A stretch of DNA of 56,478 nucleotides from G963677915 sp963677915 (GCA_963677915.2 CAXXGE010000005.1:1-56478), one strand, 5' to 3'; positions 44,915-54,849 are shown, counted from the first letter of the stretch. The notes: a model not told the origin generated them from the letters alone. A program made the numbers and translations.

Positions 44915-47900
44915 TTAATTTGCCCACCAACCATCTCGGTGTTTAGTTGCTCTTCCACCACCCTTTTTAAAAGTAAAATTGCAACCAATTTCACTGCATT
45001 CCTGAACTAATTGGGCCAATTCATCTCGTCCACCAATTATCCACAAAGCTCCACCTTTTTTGCGCATATCAACATATTCGATTTCTGCAGCCTTAATTAA
45101 CTTGATAACATCATTTGCTTCTGATACTATATCTGTCGATGCAAGTTCTGATTGACTTATATTGGATTCCTTTTCTACTCCTTTTTGATTCACATCCTCA
45201 AAAAGCGACATCTGATCTGACTCTTTTGTCAATTTATCAGATATATGTCCCGACAAAGCTGCTGGAGACTCAATCTCATTTTTGTTATTCATATAATCAT
45301 GTTTAATTGAAGGAACATCCTTGTTTTCCATTTTTTTTGCATTCAAAGCATATGCTATTGAATTAAAATCTACACTATTTGAATACGTTGTATCAAATTC
45401 ACCCAGTATCGTTGCTGCACGCAACTTAATTCTTTGTAGTAATTCTGTTGCTTTTTTCGCTTCCTGCTCCTGGTGTTGATCCTCAGGTTCTATTCCAAAC
45501 TCTCGAAGTTCACATATAACTCTCTTTATAGTAACATCGGGATTGCGAAAATACTCGCTACCTCGTATTCTAATGAATCTCCAGCCAGTGCGTTCTAGAA
45601 TAGTCTGACGTTCCATATCCTCACGAATCTTTGCCTCACCACTATGCCATTGTTCTCCATCGCACTCAATAGCAACGCGCTTTTCTCCACAAACAGCTAC
45701 CATATCCAAACGATATGAGCCAACATGCCACTGTTGCACAAGATGATACCCTCTGCCGACAAGTGATTTTGCAACCTCAGCTTCAAATACAGATTCGGCT
45801 TTTTCTTCAATTTCTTTATTGATATATTCTGATGCTGATGGATTTAGCGAATAATCAATTACCCGTTTCCTAAGATCGCCTTGTTTCAGGTCATTTGTTG
45901 AGTCCAAAGAATGCACAACCCATAGTTGATCTCTTGCACGACTCGCCGCAACGTTGTAACGTTTTCGATATGCATCGTCAGGACCAAAACCCAGCATCCT
46001 TAAGGGAGCAATCTCAGAATTACTATCACAAATGCTCAAAAACACAACATCACGTTCATCACCTTGGAAATTGGATGCGTTGCCACATAGAATCCTTCTG
46101 CACTCTATATCCTTTGCATCGATATGCTCAAGGATTAGGGCTTGGATTAACTTCGCTTGTTCATCGCCAAGCATTGAAATCACACCAAATGTTTTTCCGT
46201 TATACTCTGGCTGTTCCATACAGGCCATAAGTAACGCCACGATTGATCTTGCTTCATTTGGATTATCTTTTCGATTGTTTTGTCTTTCGCCATTTGCAAC
46301 ACGATAGTTTACAACAGCTGGACGAAGGAGGCTGTTACTTGCATCACGCAACGGCTTAATTCTAAAATCATATGATAGTCCGTTGCTGAAACCGATTATC
46401 TCCGGTACGCAACGAAAATGTTCTTTAAGCATAAGCGGCTGAAAAGTCATGCCCGCAATATCATAAAGAGAAGTTGTTGGTGTATAAAGATGTGCATTTG
46501 GAATAGCTTCATCCAAATACAACTTTATCAACGCATTTATCTTATTTATTTCTGTACCTACTGCCATCGGACTTACTTGTTTATCATCCCCAACAATTAT
46601 CAATTTTTTGGCCATATATGCAATAGCAAGAGAACAAACATCGGACTGGCTTGCCTCATCAACTATGATAACATCAAAGCGGTTTGTCTTCGGATCCAAA
46701 CTTTCCAATGCCTTGCTCATCGGCATAATCCATGCAGGCACAGCCGTTTGACACTTTGCCATGAGTTCACGTGCTTTTGCTTTATATAATGGAGCATTTT
46801 TGCCAGTCCCCTTACCAATCTTTCTTACGGTTAGTTTCCAACCCTGTAAAGCTTGCTTCATATCGATGTCTCGTTCTGTTCTATTTAACAGATGATACCA
46901 TGCACTTTTTTCTGCAAACTTAGCTGTTATTTTGCGGTATTTTTGGCTCAGCAAAAAACTCTTTGCTTGGAGTTCATTAAAAGGCTCTTTCATGATCTCG
47001 GCAACAATGCCTTGATATTGCTTCCACCTCCAGGCATCTTCAATTGTGCTCGGGACAGTATTTTCCCCATGAACACCAGTTCTGTTTCTTATAGCATCTG
47101 CCCATTGAGGAGCAATAGGTTCAATTTTTTCAAGTATTGTGTCTCTCTTTTTCTGTAAATCGTATTTGCTGAAAAGCACCTGAAGAGCTGTATAAGATGT
47201 CGCATAGGCAGTAAAATTCCCAGAATGCAAAGCTTGCAGCATGTCTCTGCATATAGAAGAACCGGTACGCCTGTCCTGTTGCAGTTCAGACTCAGTTGAT
47301 CTTAATAAATCCCGTAGTCCCTTAATTATCAGTATGTTTTGACAGGAATCAATCACAACAGGAATTCTATCCGTAATTGCCATCAAAATTCTATTCAAAG
47401 CAGACCAATCAGAATCAAGCTTGTTTTGTGGTATAACGAAATCAAGGGGAATATTTGCAATTTCAAGGTAATTAATCAATTGTTTATATCCCTGCTCATA
47501 CCAATTCAAATACAAATTAATTGGCTCAATCCACTTTTCAGCAATATGTTCGGGTTCGGATGCATCCAAAGCAAAGAATTCAGGAACCCCATGCACTGTA
47601 AGCAAATCATGCCAATAAACTGCGCATTTATCACGCTCATTGGAAAGTTCAATTATATGCAATGCAATCTCACAATCATGTGCAGATTGAACCTCAATGC
47701 CATTGATAGTTACTGCTGATAAGCCCTTCTCGAAAGTGTTGTTAAATAATAAATCAAACTTTGTCACTTTGCCTTTCTTAACGAAGTGTTTTCTCAAATT
47801 CTCAAGTATTGAGGCAAGTTCTTGGAACCTAGCATCGGGTGAAAATACAATTTTATTGCCAAACTGCTCAGAAACGATAGACTCTGAGTAATCACAAGTC

Positions 47901-50052
47901 TTCCTAATCTGCTCAATAAGCGTAATCCATCGTTGCTTAAACTGACCGCCTTTTTTCCCATCTACTGCAGCATGTTTCATCCATGTATCTACCTTACCAA
48001 ATGAGGCAATATAGGACCCTAACAAGCGCAGATTCTCATCAGTAGTTTCTTTTACTTGAAAAGTATCGAGTTTTGTAGTAAAAGCTATTGCATGTCCCAA
48101 TTTATCATATTTTATTGACCATTCATTTTCCTTGGCGATAGAAGTGATCCGTTGATTTGCATTATCTAGCGCCTGCCATGCTTTCATATATTCTGTCGGT
48201 GAAAGCAACTTAGTCGGATTAGGCAGTTCGCAAGCTAGTTCAGACTCTTCTTGTGCCGTAATACCTTCATTGCTTCTATAAACATCCATCAGTTCTGAAT
48301 AATCGACTGGCAAGGGTGAATACAAACGAACATTTCCAGGAATATAGGATAAATCCATTTCATGCTCTAAAACAAATGCAGCGGCTTTTGATGGCGATAT
48401 CTCTTCACCATTCAAGACAATACTGTTTTGCTCACGATTTATAATGGAAAATAGCTTTTTACGAGTTTCACCCAGATGTCTAATTATTTGATTGCGCACA
48501 ATATTAGCGCTTTCCATTTCACGCTTTAAATCATTGGAAGTATACTTTGCCATAACATCAGTTATACCATCAATTGACTTCTCCATGTCTACATTCGAAT
48601 CGTCAAGAACGGAAACGCACAAGTTCTGAAGACCTGGCTCAACCTGTTCTTTAAGAACGCTCAAAGCTTTTTTAGTATGGCTGGTTACAAGGACACTCTT
48701 ATTATGAGCAAGAAAATGCCCCATTAGGTTTGCTATAGTATGTGTTTTTCCAGTTCCTGGAGGACCTTGGACAAGTACAGCATTATAGTGCTGGATACGT
48801 TTTGCAATCTCAAGCTGCTCCTTGTTTGCTTCTTTGGAAAGTAGAATATCAATGCTTTCACCTCCAACAGCAGCAAGCAGTTCTTCAATTGTCTCCTCGT
48901 GAGGATCATCAATAATATCAATTTGTCCACCACTAACAATATCTTTTAAATGCGGTGGAATCTGGCCGGTTTCTTCAATGTTTTCAATGATTTTCTCAAC
49001 GGCTTTTAGAGTACCATCAACGCGTCTCCGCACTATTAAGGCCGGGTTGAAATACATTAATAGGCGGTTGCCGTTATACCATTCAGAGGGTTCACCATTT
49101 TCTGAAAACACACTTTCTGGAGACAGATGATGAATAAGTGTTTTCAAGAATACCGGCGTATCATTTCGGTCCATCGGGTGATAGTCATTTTTATAGAGAT
49201 CATCCCGCAAAATAGTGATAGCATCAAGATTAATACCATCAATCGCATGGAACAGCATTGTATATAACTCAGTCACTACCTCTGTATCTTCAACGCTTAT
49301 CGTATTGGTATTTGGACTAAACTGGATTTTAATGCGACGGGTTATAATAGGATGATTAATATCCCAATTGGTTTTGTCACGCAGGAATCCATTTGCAACA
49401 ACCAGCTCTATAGTTTCTGAATCCCGTTCTAAATCAACGTGAATCTGATAAAGTTCGGTGAAAAAACTGCGTGTCTTGTCAATGATCTTCTGCTTTTCCA
49501 CCCATTTTCCACGAATTGCCATCCACTTTTCGTAGGCTTTAACACGTACATCATCATCCTTAAAGTATTCTATTATAACATTGTCTTCTTTTTCTTTAGG
49601 ATTTTCTTCAAGATGCTCAAAGGAAAAGGTATTCGAATCGGAAGTTGTTTTCTGAATGTTAGAATTTGATAGGTTGTTTTCTACATGACGTTCTAAGCTT
49701 ACTCGAACATGCACATCATTACGGAATGACGACCATCCTTCAATCAGCCATTCCAAAAGAATAGAATCCGGCTCAGGACATTTCTGGAACTCCGGTTTAT
49801 GCACGCTTAATAATCTTGTATCTGTGTCAGTGTTTTCTTCTTCCACACGGTCACGATAGAATACTTTTATGTTCTCAGGATCTTGTGGTATGTCTGAAAG
49901 ATTTATATACCAATCATAGGACTTGACATTCAGAACAACTTTTTGCTTGGCCAAACTCAAATCGCGTATAAATTTATATAAGGATATAACCTTCTCTTGA
50001 TTATTTGATATGGTGTCTTTTTTTTATCGCTACCGTTGGAATAATTATTCAT
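44915..50052 (-). CDS. Giant SF1 (UPF1-like) helicase with C-terminal DUF559/Vsr-like endonuclease
   Basis: Counting from the uninterrupted frame at 49960, 1681 residues are seen. An N-terminal domain of about 380 residues includes LLSVHKPEFQKCPEPD. The AAA_11/AAA_12 helicase has GPPGTGKT 399-406 and, later, VIIVDEASQSD, IVGDDKQVSPM, FQGDERDVVFLS and NVAASRARDQLWV. A Vsr/DUF559-type nuclease domain follows with ECDGEQWHSG, then a C-terminal module with GGALWIIGG and GGGRATKHRDGWW. The true start is probably ATG 50052 (GGGAGG upstream): the frame continues through VISLYKFIRDLSLAKQK if one A is added to an eight-A run at 50018-50025. A role in nucleic-acid-targeting defence is likely but inferred. 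Confidence 0.85.
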
Positions 50053-50176
50053 AAATGCCTCCCCATCTATATGGCATTAATAATGAATGCCTTTCTGACA
50101 AAAACAACAAATTAGATAATATAATTTTATCGCATATTACATTCTTTTACAACGACAAGGGAACCCCCACACCAAA

Positions 50177-50190
50177 GGTGCCTGATCCCT
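50177..50190. repeat. Short dispersed repeat, GGTGCCTGATCCCT form
   Basis: A relative of the GCCTGACCCC core found at 39741, 54786, 55236 and 56466, here followed by GATGATTCTGA as in the 54786 copy (ATTCTGA). It lies in the spacer between metK and the SF1 helicase. Confidence 0.5.
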
Positions 50191-50244
50191 GATGATTCTG
50201 AATTCTTGCCTATAAACAAATCAAAATATACTATAATATTCTCT

Positions 50245-51672
50245 TTATAACTCTCTCATCATCCTAACCCTTTCCCTATGCTCATCGACTGCTCTTTTAA
50301 CCTCCTCTACTGGATATCTTCCTAGCATTTTCATCAGCTTCACCATAACTTCATTTCCATAAGGATGCTCTAATACTAATGCCCCTGGAATCAGGAATCC
50401 ATAAGTCCCTGGATGTCCTGGTCTCTCCATCACATAGCCGAAGAATTCCTGTTTTGACAGACATCCAATGTTATCAGGATTAAGGTACATAAACCACTGT
50501 CCTATAGGCATTATAAGCGGCTTTGCCTTTAGGGCGAGTACATTTGCCATATCCGTGCGTTCCCAAGGATATATACTGGCCTCCCATCCAAAATGGCCAT
50601 ATATAGCAGTACTTTTGTAATTTGGCTCTACTAGAGACATTTTCTTGATCATTTGTTCCGGCCTGAAGTCCAAAGTATTCACAAGCAAATGTGAGATTAC
50701 ATCGTCAGGTAGTTCACCGGTTCCCATGCTATCTACCTGAACCTTGATTGGTCTTGCAATGCCGATAGCATAGGCAAGCTCGATTTCGCACCTGTCTACT
50801 AATCCGGCAGCTACCAGATTCTTGGCTGCATACCTTGCCATATAAGCACCGGATCGGTCTACCTTGGTTAGGTCCTTGCCAGAAAATGCACCTCCTCCAT
50901 GCCGCACACGTCCTCCATAAGTATCCACCATGATTTTTCTTCCTGTCAGTCCGCAGTCGGCTTCAGGGCCGCCCATGACGAATCGTCCGCCAGGGTTGAT
51001 ATAGTATTTCGTTTCATATTGCCTCAGATATTTGTCGGGAATGGCACTCCTGACAACCTGATCGATGACAAATTCTTCCAATTCTCCCTGTTCAACACCT
51101 TCCCTATGTTGTATAGAAATGACCACCGAATCCACATACAACGGGATACCGTCTTCATAAGCAACAGTCACCTGTGTCTTTCCGTCTGGACGGAAGAAAT
51201 CTGACCGGTCTTGCTTACGTACATCGTCGAGCTTTTTGGAAAGCCTGTTGGCAAGGACAATCGGCAGCGGCATCATCTGAGGTGTTTCATTCGTGGCATA
51301 GCCAATCATGATACCCTGGTCGCCCGCACCCATCGCTTCCCGGTCAATGGCAGACTTGATGTCAGGCGCCTGCTCGTTCACTTCTATGCGATATTCGGCG
51401 CCTTGAAGGTCAAAGCCCAGATTCCTCCCCGTATAGCCCGCGTCTCTGATGACATCTTTCGCAGTGTCGATGAAGCCTTTTTTTGATATCTGGGCTGTAG
51501 TCGTAATCTCTCCCATAATGACCACAAGATTATGCTTGATAGCAACCTCACAAGCTACTCGGGCATATGGATCGGACAAAAGCACCGTGTCAAGGATAGC
51601 ATCCGATATTTGGTCGCATAGTTTGTCTGGATGTCCGGCTGTAACGGACTCTGATGTGTAAAATCGTTTCAT
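50245..51672 (-). CDS. metK: S-adenosylmethionine synthetase with C-terminal extension
   Basis: MetK makes SAM from methionine and ATP. The start MKRFYTSESVTAGHPDKLCD, GAGDQGIMIGYATNE, GGGAFSGKDLTKVDRSGAYM and the closing YPWERTDMANVL are all present, and that core is 379 residues, the usual size. A further 96 residues follow (QWFMYLNPDNIG, PGHPGTYGFLIPGALVLEHP and a basic helix ending MMREL) that normal MetK lacks. ATG 51672 is chosen from family alignment and AAAGGAGGT. The frame is open upstream but overlaps the riboswitch. Expression is controlled by the S-box leader at 51679-51890. Confidence 0.95.
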   Translation of the reverse strand: MKRFYTSESVTAGHPDKLCDQISDAILDTVLLSDPYARVACEVAIKHNLVVIMGEITTTAQISKKGFIDTAKDVIRDAGYTGRNLGFDLQGAEYRIEVNEQAPDIKSAIDREAMGAGDQGIMIGYATNETPQMMPLPIVLANRLSKKLDDVRKQDRSDFFRPDGKTQVTVAYEDGIPLYVDSVVISIQHREGVEQGELEEFVIDQVVRSAIPDKYLRQYETKYYINPGGRFVMGGPEADCGLTGRKIMVDTYGGRVRHGGGAFSGKDLTKVDRSGAYMARYAAKNLVAAGLVDRCEIELAYAIGIARPIKVQVDSMGTGELPDDVISHLLVNTLDFRPEQMIKKMSLVEPNYKSTAIYGHFGWEASIYPWERTDMANVLALKAKPLIMPIGQWFMYLNPDNIGCLSKQEFFGYVMERPGHPGTYGFLIPGALVLEHPYGNEVMVKLMKMLGRYPVEEVKRAVDEHRERVRMMREL

Positions 51673-51678
51673 AAAAAT

Positions 51679-51717
51679 GACCTCCTTTGTCATCTCTGAT
51701 AGATGATTTAGGAGGCC
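51679..51717 (-). promoter_or_regulatory. Hairpin sequestering the metK ribosome site
   Basis: In the metK leader, bases 51679-51686 (containing the ribosome site AGGAGGTC on the minus strand) pair with 51710-51717, and inside this 51691-51695 pairs with 51701-51705. The result would hide the Shine-Dalgarno sequence. It lies between the terminator and the start codon. Confidence 0.55.
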
Positions 51718-51749
51718 AACCGGAAGGGTCCGGTTCATAATTTTCAACG

Positions 51750-51777
51750 AAAAAGGCCCTTCCTGAATAGAAGAGCC
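51750..51777 (-). terminator. S-box riboswitch terminator
   Basis: GGCTCTT (51771-51777) pairs with AAGGGCC (51755-51761), with one wobble pair, and is followed by five T residues on the minus strand. It stands just downstream of the SAM-I aptamer, where the transcription-terminating hairpin is expected. Confidence 0.8.
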
Positions 51778-51780
51778 ATA

Positions 51781-51890
51781 ATTCCACCTCATCTTTCAGA
51801 ACATTGTCTGTAGGATTTAGCACCGTGCATTGCTGTCGGTTGCTGGACTTCATCGGGCCTATTCCCTCCGTCACTCTTGATAAGGAATAT
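51781..51890 (-). ncRNA. SAM-I (S-box) riboswitch aptamer
   Basis: On the minus strand the sequence starts CTTATCAAGAGTGACGGAGG, continues with GGCCCGATGAAGTCCAGCAA, CCGACAGCAATGCACGGTGC, and ends near AAAGATGAGGTGG. These match the conserved S-box core (AAGAG, GGAGGGA, GGCCCGAUGAA, CAGCAACC, GGUGCUAA). It precedes metK, the usual target, so SAM binding would lower metK expression. Confidence 0.95.
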
Positions 51891-51913
51891 TCAGTTGTTG
51901 TATCTACTCTCTT

Positions 51914-51942
51914 ATTATCTCACCGTTTAGTGGTTTAGTCAA
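51914..51942 (-). promoter_or_regulatory. metK leader promoter
   Basis: TTGACT (51937-51942) and GATAAT (51914-51919) are 17 bases apart on the minus strand, about 25 bases upstream of the S-box aptamer. This is a good sigma-A-type match. Confidence 0.65.
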
Positions 51943-52021
51943 ATTTTAACAGTGCTTCGGGACCAGAGCTTTAGTCCCATTAATACAACAAGACAGAAGG
52001 ATTTCCACACTCTACGTGTCT

Positions 52022-52159
52022 TCAATTCTCTTCCCTTGTTGTAATTAAAAATTCCTTGAAATCAAAATAACTGTCTATCAGATATGACATGATACAGACT
52101 ATGCTACTCATCAATACTGCAATTGCCAATAGTAGTTTTAGGATCTTTCTATTATCCAT
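52022..52159 (-). CDS. Putative 45-residue single-span membrane peptide
   Basis: From ATG 52159 (AGAGGG about seven bases upstream) to TGA 52022. The peptide starts MDNRKILKLLLAIAVLMSSI, continues with a hydrophobic VCIMSYLI and ends in a charged REEN tail: basic start, one membrane helix, polar end. No family is known to me. It fills part of the 51943-52360 spacer. Confidence 0.45.
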   Translation of the reverse strand: MDNRKILKLLLAIAVLMSSIVCIMSYLIDSYFDFKEFLITTREEN

Positions 52160-52360
52160 ACTTCTTCCCTCTTTGTGCATTCCTTCTAAAGAATCAATAA
52201 CAACCTACCAAAATCGACTGAAAAACATTAGATCTGTTATAAGTGCAACTCATGAAATGATCACTATTAAGTTTTCAATAATCCTCAAACTTTATTTTAC
52301 GGGATGACCTGTAGTTGGTAAATCACCGCAGTAAACTGAAAATGCTTCTCCACAATAATA

Positions 52361-52645
52361 CTACTTAACCAATTCACTGATTTGACTAATAATTTTCTCA
52401 AGTTCTGTCTTGTTCTTTTTGATTTCACGTATATACATCGACAGATTCAAAATCCAAACGCCGGCATCATCCATTGTACCTATAATAGGAATGCTATCTA
52501 ATACCAAATCAGCCGGCATTATGGTGTAAGCAATAGCAATAAGCAGTGTTAGTATTTTAATTGGAATCTTCCACCATTTTTTGGAGCTTTTGGATTGTAA
52601 TAATAATTCTTCCCTTAACTGCACTATATCTTTTTGATTGCTCAT
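52361..52645 (-). CDS. YkvA-like (DUF1232) membrane protein
   Basis: A 94-residue protein. The core IPIKILTLLIAIAYTIMPAD followed by DSIPIIGTMDDAG is the DUF1232 hallmark (membrane helix, then P-x-D and DD motif). The role of the family is unknown. ATG 52645 is chosen because GGGGAAG precedes it; an upstream start at 52669 would overlap the ferredoxin remnant. Confidence 0.85.
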   Translation of the reverse strand: MSNQKDIVQLREELLLQSKSSKKWWKIPIKILTLLIAIAYTIMPADLVLDSIPIIGTMDDAGVWILNLSMYIREIKKNKTELEKIISQISELVK

Positions 52646-52665
52646 GATACTTCCCCTTTCGTATA

Positions 52666-53320
52666 TCACATTATAAAACTGTTTCTATACTTTTCTATAG
52701 ACGGCAACATGCCACCTACAGCTTCTTGTTCCAACGCATCCAAGTCATAGCCGCTCTTGATAACCATATAACTCTTGCAGTCAATCGCACCTGTCGGACA
52801 ACCGTAATAGCTAAAGCATAACATGCAGTTTTCATCAAAGACGGGTCGGTTGTCCACCATGCGGATGTTTCCCTTAGGACATTCTTTTGCACACAAGCCA
52901 CAGCGTATACAACGATCATCGATGTGATAGTTCTTTGCAAAATGCTTAGCCCCAAGTCTTTCTCTGGCAGCTATCCAATTATGGCTTTTCGGACTCGGTT
53001 TTTTCGTTATGATGCGTTTTTCTCCTGTAAGTATTCGATCTAGCATCTGGACGGCATGACGAACATCTCTTCATAGATAATTTCGAATCCTTTTCTTTCC
53101 AATGCATGCATCGTATTGTACCTAACACGGGTGTTGGGCCAGACTTCTCCTCCCGCAGATATTGAGATTACAATGGTTCTGTCATTTTTAGCCTGCGTTT
53201 TATTAATCCATTTATACATCGGTTCCGGCGCGTCAGAGGCATGAACAGGAAACAAAAGAAAAAAACAGATCTGCTTCACTGACAGCTTCATCTATCCGTA
53301 TAGGATCATATTCCGGCATT
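52666..53320 (-). pseudogene. EFR1-type flavodoxin/ferredoxin, truncated and broken
   Basis: The ferredoxin half (53046 to 52666) has CIRCGLCAKECP and CMLCFSYYGCPTGAI, two [4Fe-4S] sites. The flavodoxin half lies upstream in pieces: IRIDEAVSEADLFF to an extra T in a seven-T run (53259-53265), then LLFPVHASDAPEPMYKW to EEMFVMPS at about 53045. There about 20 residues and the frame are lost. The first ~60 residues, with the FMN phosphate loop, are missing: the open frame begins within four bases of the repeat at 53323-53349. The intact protein would be a flavin/iron-sulfur electron carrier. Confidence 0.78.
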
Positions 53321-53322
53321 GA

Positions 53323-53349
53323 GTGCCAGAGGGACGGACCTTTTGGCAC
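53323..53349. repeat. Third copy of the 27-base GTGCCA...TGGCAC repeat
   Basis: Nearly identical to the two units at 2616-2674. It lies between the truncated EFR1 gene and the 3' end of the DUF4143 ATPase gene. Confidence 0.8.
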
Positions 53350-53362
53350 TCCCATCAACCCC

Positions 53363-54676
53363 TTATACAAGTTTTGTGATTATCTCATGCAGGTTCCCTA
53401 CCGCCCATAAAGGCACATTGACTAGCCAGTTTTCATGTTTATAGTCTGTCATGGCTGTTCTAACAGAAATGGACGGACTGTATTTGTCATAATAACTTTT
53501 CAGGCTTTTTGACTTGAGATTTGTTTCTGCTTTGACTTCAATGGGCACGATTCTCTCTCCATCAGTCACAAGGAAATCAGTTTCAGCCATACCCCTCTCA
53601 TTAGTCCAATAGTAAGTATCCAGTTGTCTCGAGGCTACAAGTTGCTGCAGTACGTACTGCTCGGTTAATGCGCCTTTGAATTCCTTGAACAGGTCATTGC
53701 CATTTAGTAGAGCCTGTTGTGTCAATCCTACCATACACGCCAACAGCCCGACATCAAGCATGAACAATTTGAAGGCTTTCAAGTCTGCATAGGCCTTCAG
53801 CGGTATACTTGGTGATGCAACTCGATTCACTTTATGCACGAGGCCGCAATCCGTCAACCACAGCAGCGCCAGCTCATACTCCTTTGCTCGCGCCCCCTTT
53901 TTTATAAGGCCATAGATGAATTTCCTGTTTTCCTTGGTTAACTGTGAGGGAATGTTGTTCCACAGCATGCGGATTCTTGGAACCGTTTCCATCGGAGCAT
54001 GTTTTGAGAAATCTTGTTCGTAAGCCAATAAAATACGATTCTGAATTGCCCTTGCTTCATTGAAGTCCTTGTTTTTCGAAAAGCCGGCAACAGCTTCCGG
54101 CATGCCACCGACATAGTAGTAGTACTTCAAATACTCTATGAATTCCTGTTTGAATGTTGCGGCCATGCTGTAATTCCCTTGCTGCAACAGATCTGCAAAC
54201 TGTCCTTTTCCCATTGCCTGCATAAATTCGCTGAAACTCATAGGATACAAATCCAAGAATTCAACTTTTCCAACAGGGAATGATGTGCCTTGGTGCAAAG
54301 CTACGCCAAGCAATGAACCTGCACAGACAATCTGATATTCCGGCACATTTTCATTGAAGTACTTCAGTGACGTCAATGCCTTTGGCACTTCCTGTATTTC
54401 ATCGAAAATCAAGAGAGTATCCTCGGGACTGATTTTGTGCCCACAATACAGTTCCAGTCCTGTGATGATTCTGTCTGTTCTCAAATCCATTTGAAATAAT
54501 TCTTGCATCTGCAGATTGTTGTCGAAATTGATATAGACCGTTTTTTCATATGACGTTTCTCCAAAGCGCTTCATCAACCAGGTCTTGCCCACCTGCCTGG
54601 CTCCTCGAATAATCAAAGGCTTTTTGTTCTTTCTATCCTTCCAGACAGACAAATCTCTCATCGCATCTCTATGCAT
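53363..54676 (-). CDS. ATP-binding protein with DUF4143 C-terminal domain
   Basis: A 437-residue AAA-type ATPase of the common AAA_14/DUF4143 kind. Walker A GARQVGKT is at residues 25-32, Walker B LLIFDEIQEVP near 95, and a sensor-like CAGSLLG follows. The C-terminal DUF4143 region carries a PD-(D/E)XK-like ETDFLV...PIEVKAE. These proteins are mobile, often single-gene insertions of unknown purpose. ATG 54676 follows GGAGGTG; a start at 54727 is less likely. It lies directly beside the repeat that truncates EFR1, consistent with a past insertion. Confidence 0.92.
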   Translation of the reverse strand: MHRDAMRDLSVWKDRKNKKPLIIRGARQVGKTWLMKRFGETSYEKTVYINFDNNLQMQELFQMDLRTDRIITGLELYCGHKISPEDTLLIFDEIQEVPKALTSLKYFNENVPEYQIVCAGSLLGVALHQGTSFPVGKVEFLDLYPMSFSEFMQAMGKGQFADLLQQGNYSMAATFKQEFIEYLKYYYYVGGMPEAVAGFSKNKDFNEARAIQNRILLAYEQDFSKHAPMETVPRIRMLWNNIPSQLTKENRKFIYGLIKKGARAKEYELALLWLTDCGLVHKVNRVASPSIPLKAYADLKAFKLFMLDVGLLACMVGLTQQALLNGNDLFKEFKGALTEQYVLQQLVASRQLDTYYWTNERGMAETDFLVTDGERIVPIEVKAETNLKSKSLKSYYDKYSPSISVRTAMTDYKHENWLVNVPLWAVGNLHEIITKLV

Positions 54677-54785
54677 TTCAACACCTCCGTTCATATCAAT
54701 TATATACCGCTCTCTACATTTATACAAACGTATATAGGTGTGTTTAACACATTTTTACGAACGTAACAGTGACCGACGACATTGA

Positions 54786-54800
54786 GGTGCCTGACACGTG
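54786..54800. repeat. Short dispersed repeat, GGTGCCTGACACGTG form
   Basis: A variant of the GCCTGACCCC repeat core, followed by AATATTCTGA as in the copy near 50190. It lies upstream of the DUF4143 gene. Confidence 0.45.
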
Positions 54801-54849
54801 AATATTCTGACATCAACTAATGCTTGTTCGTTTTGCCATCTAATAAAAT

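Noticed and set aside
44915..49960. HEPN RNase domain at the N-terminus of the giant helicase, suggested by an R-x4-H (RLLSVH)
   Set aside because: The surrounding text is strand-like and not the helical bundle of HEPN; a single short match is not evidence.
52089..52307. 72-codon plus frame in the metK upstream spacer
   Set aside because: No ribosome site; overlaps the better-supported minus-strand 45-residue peptide.
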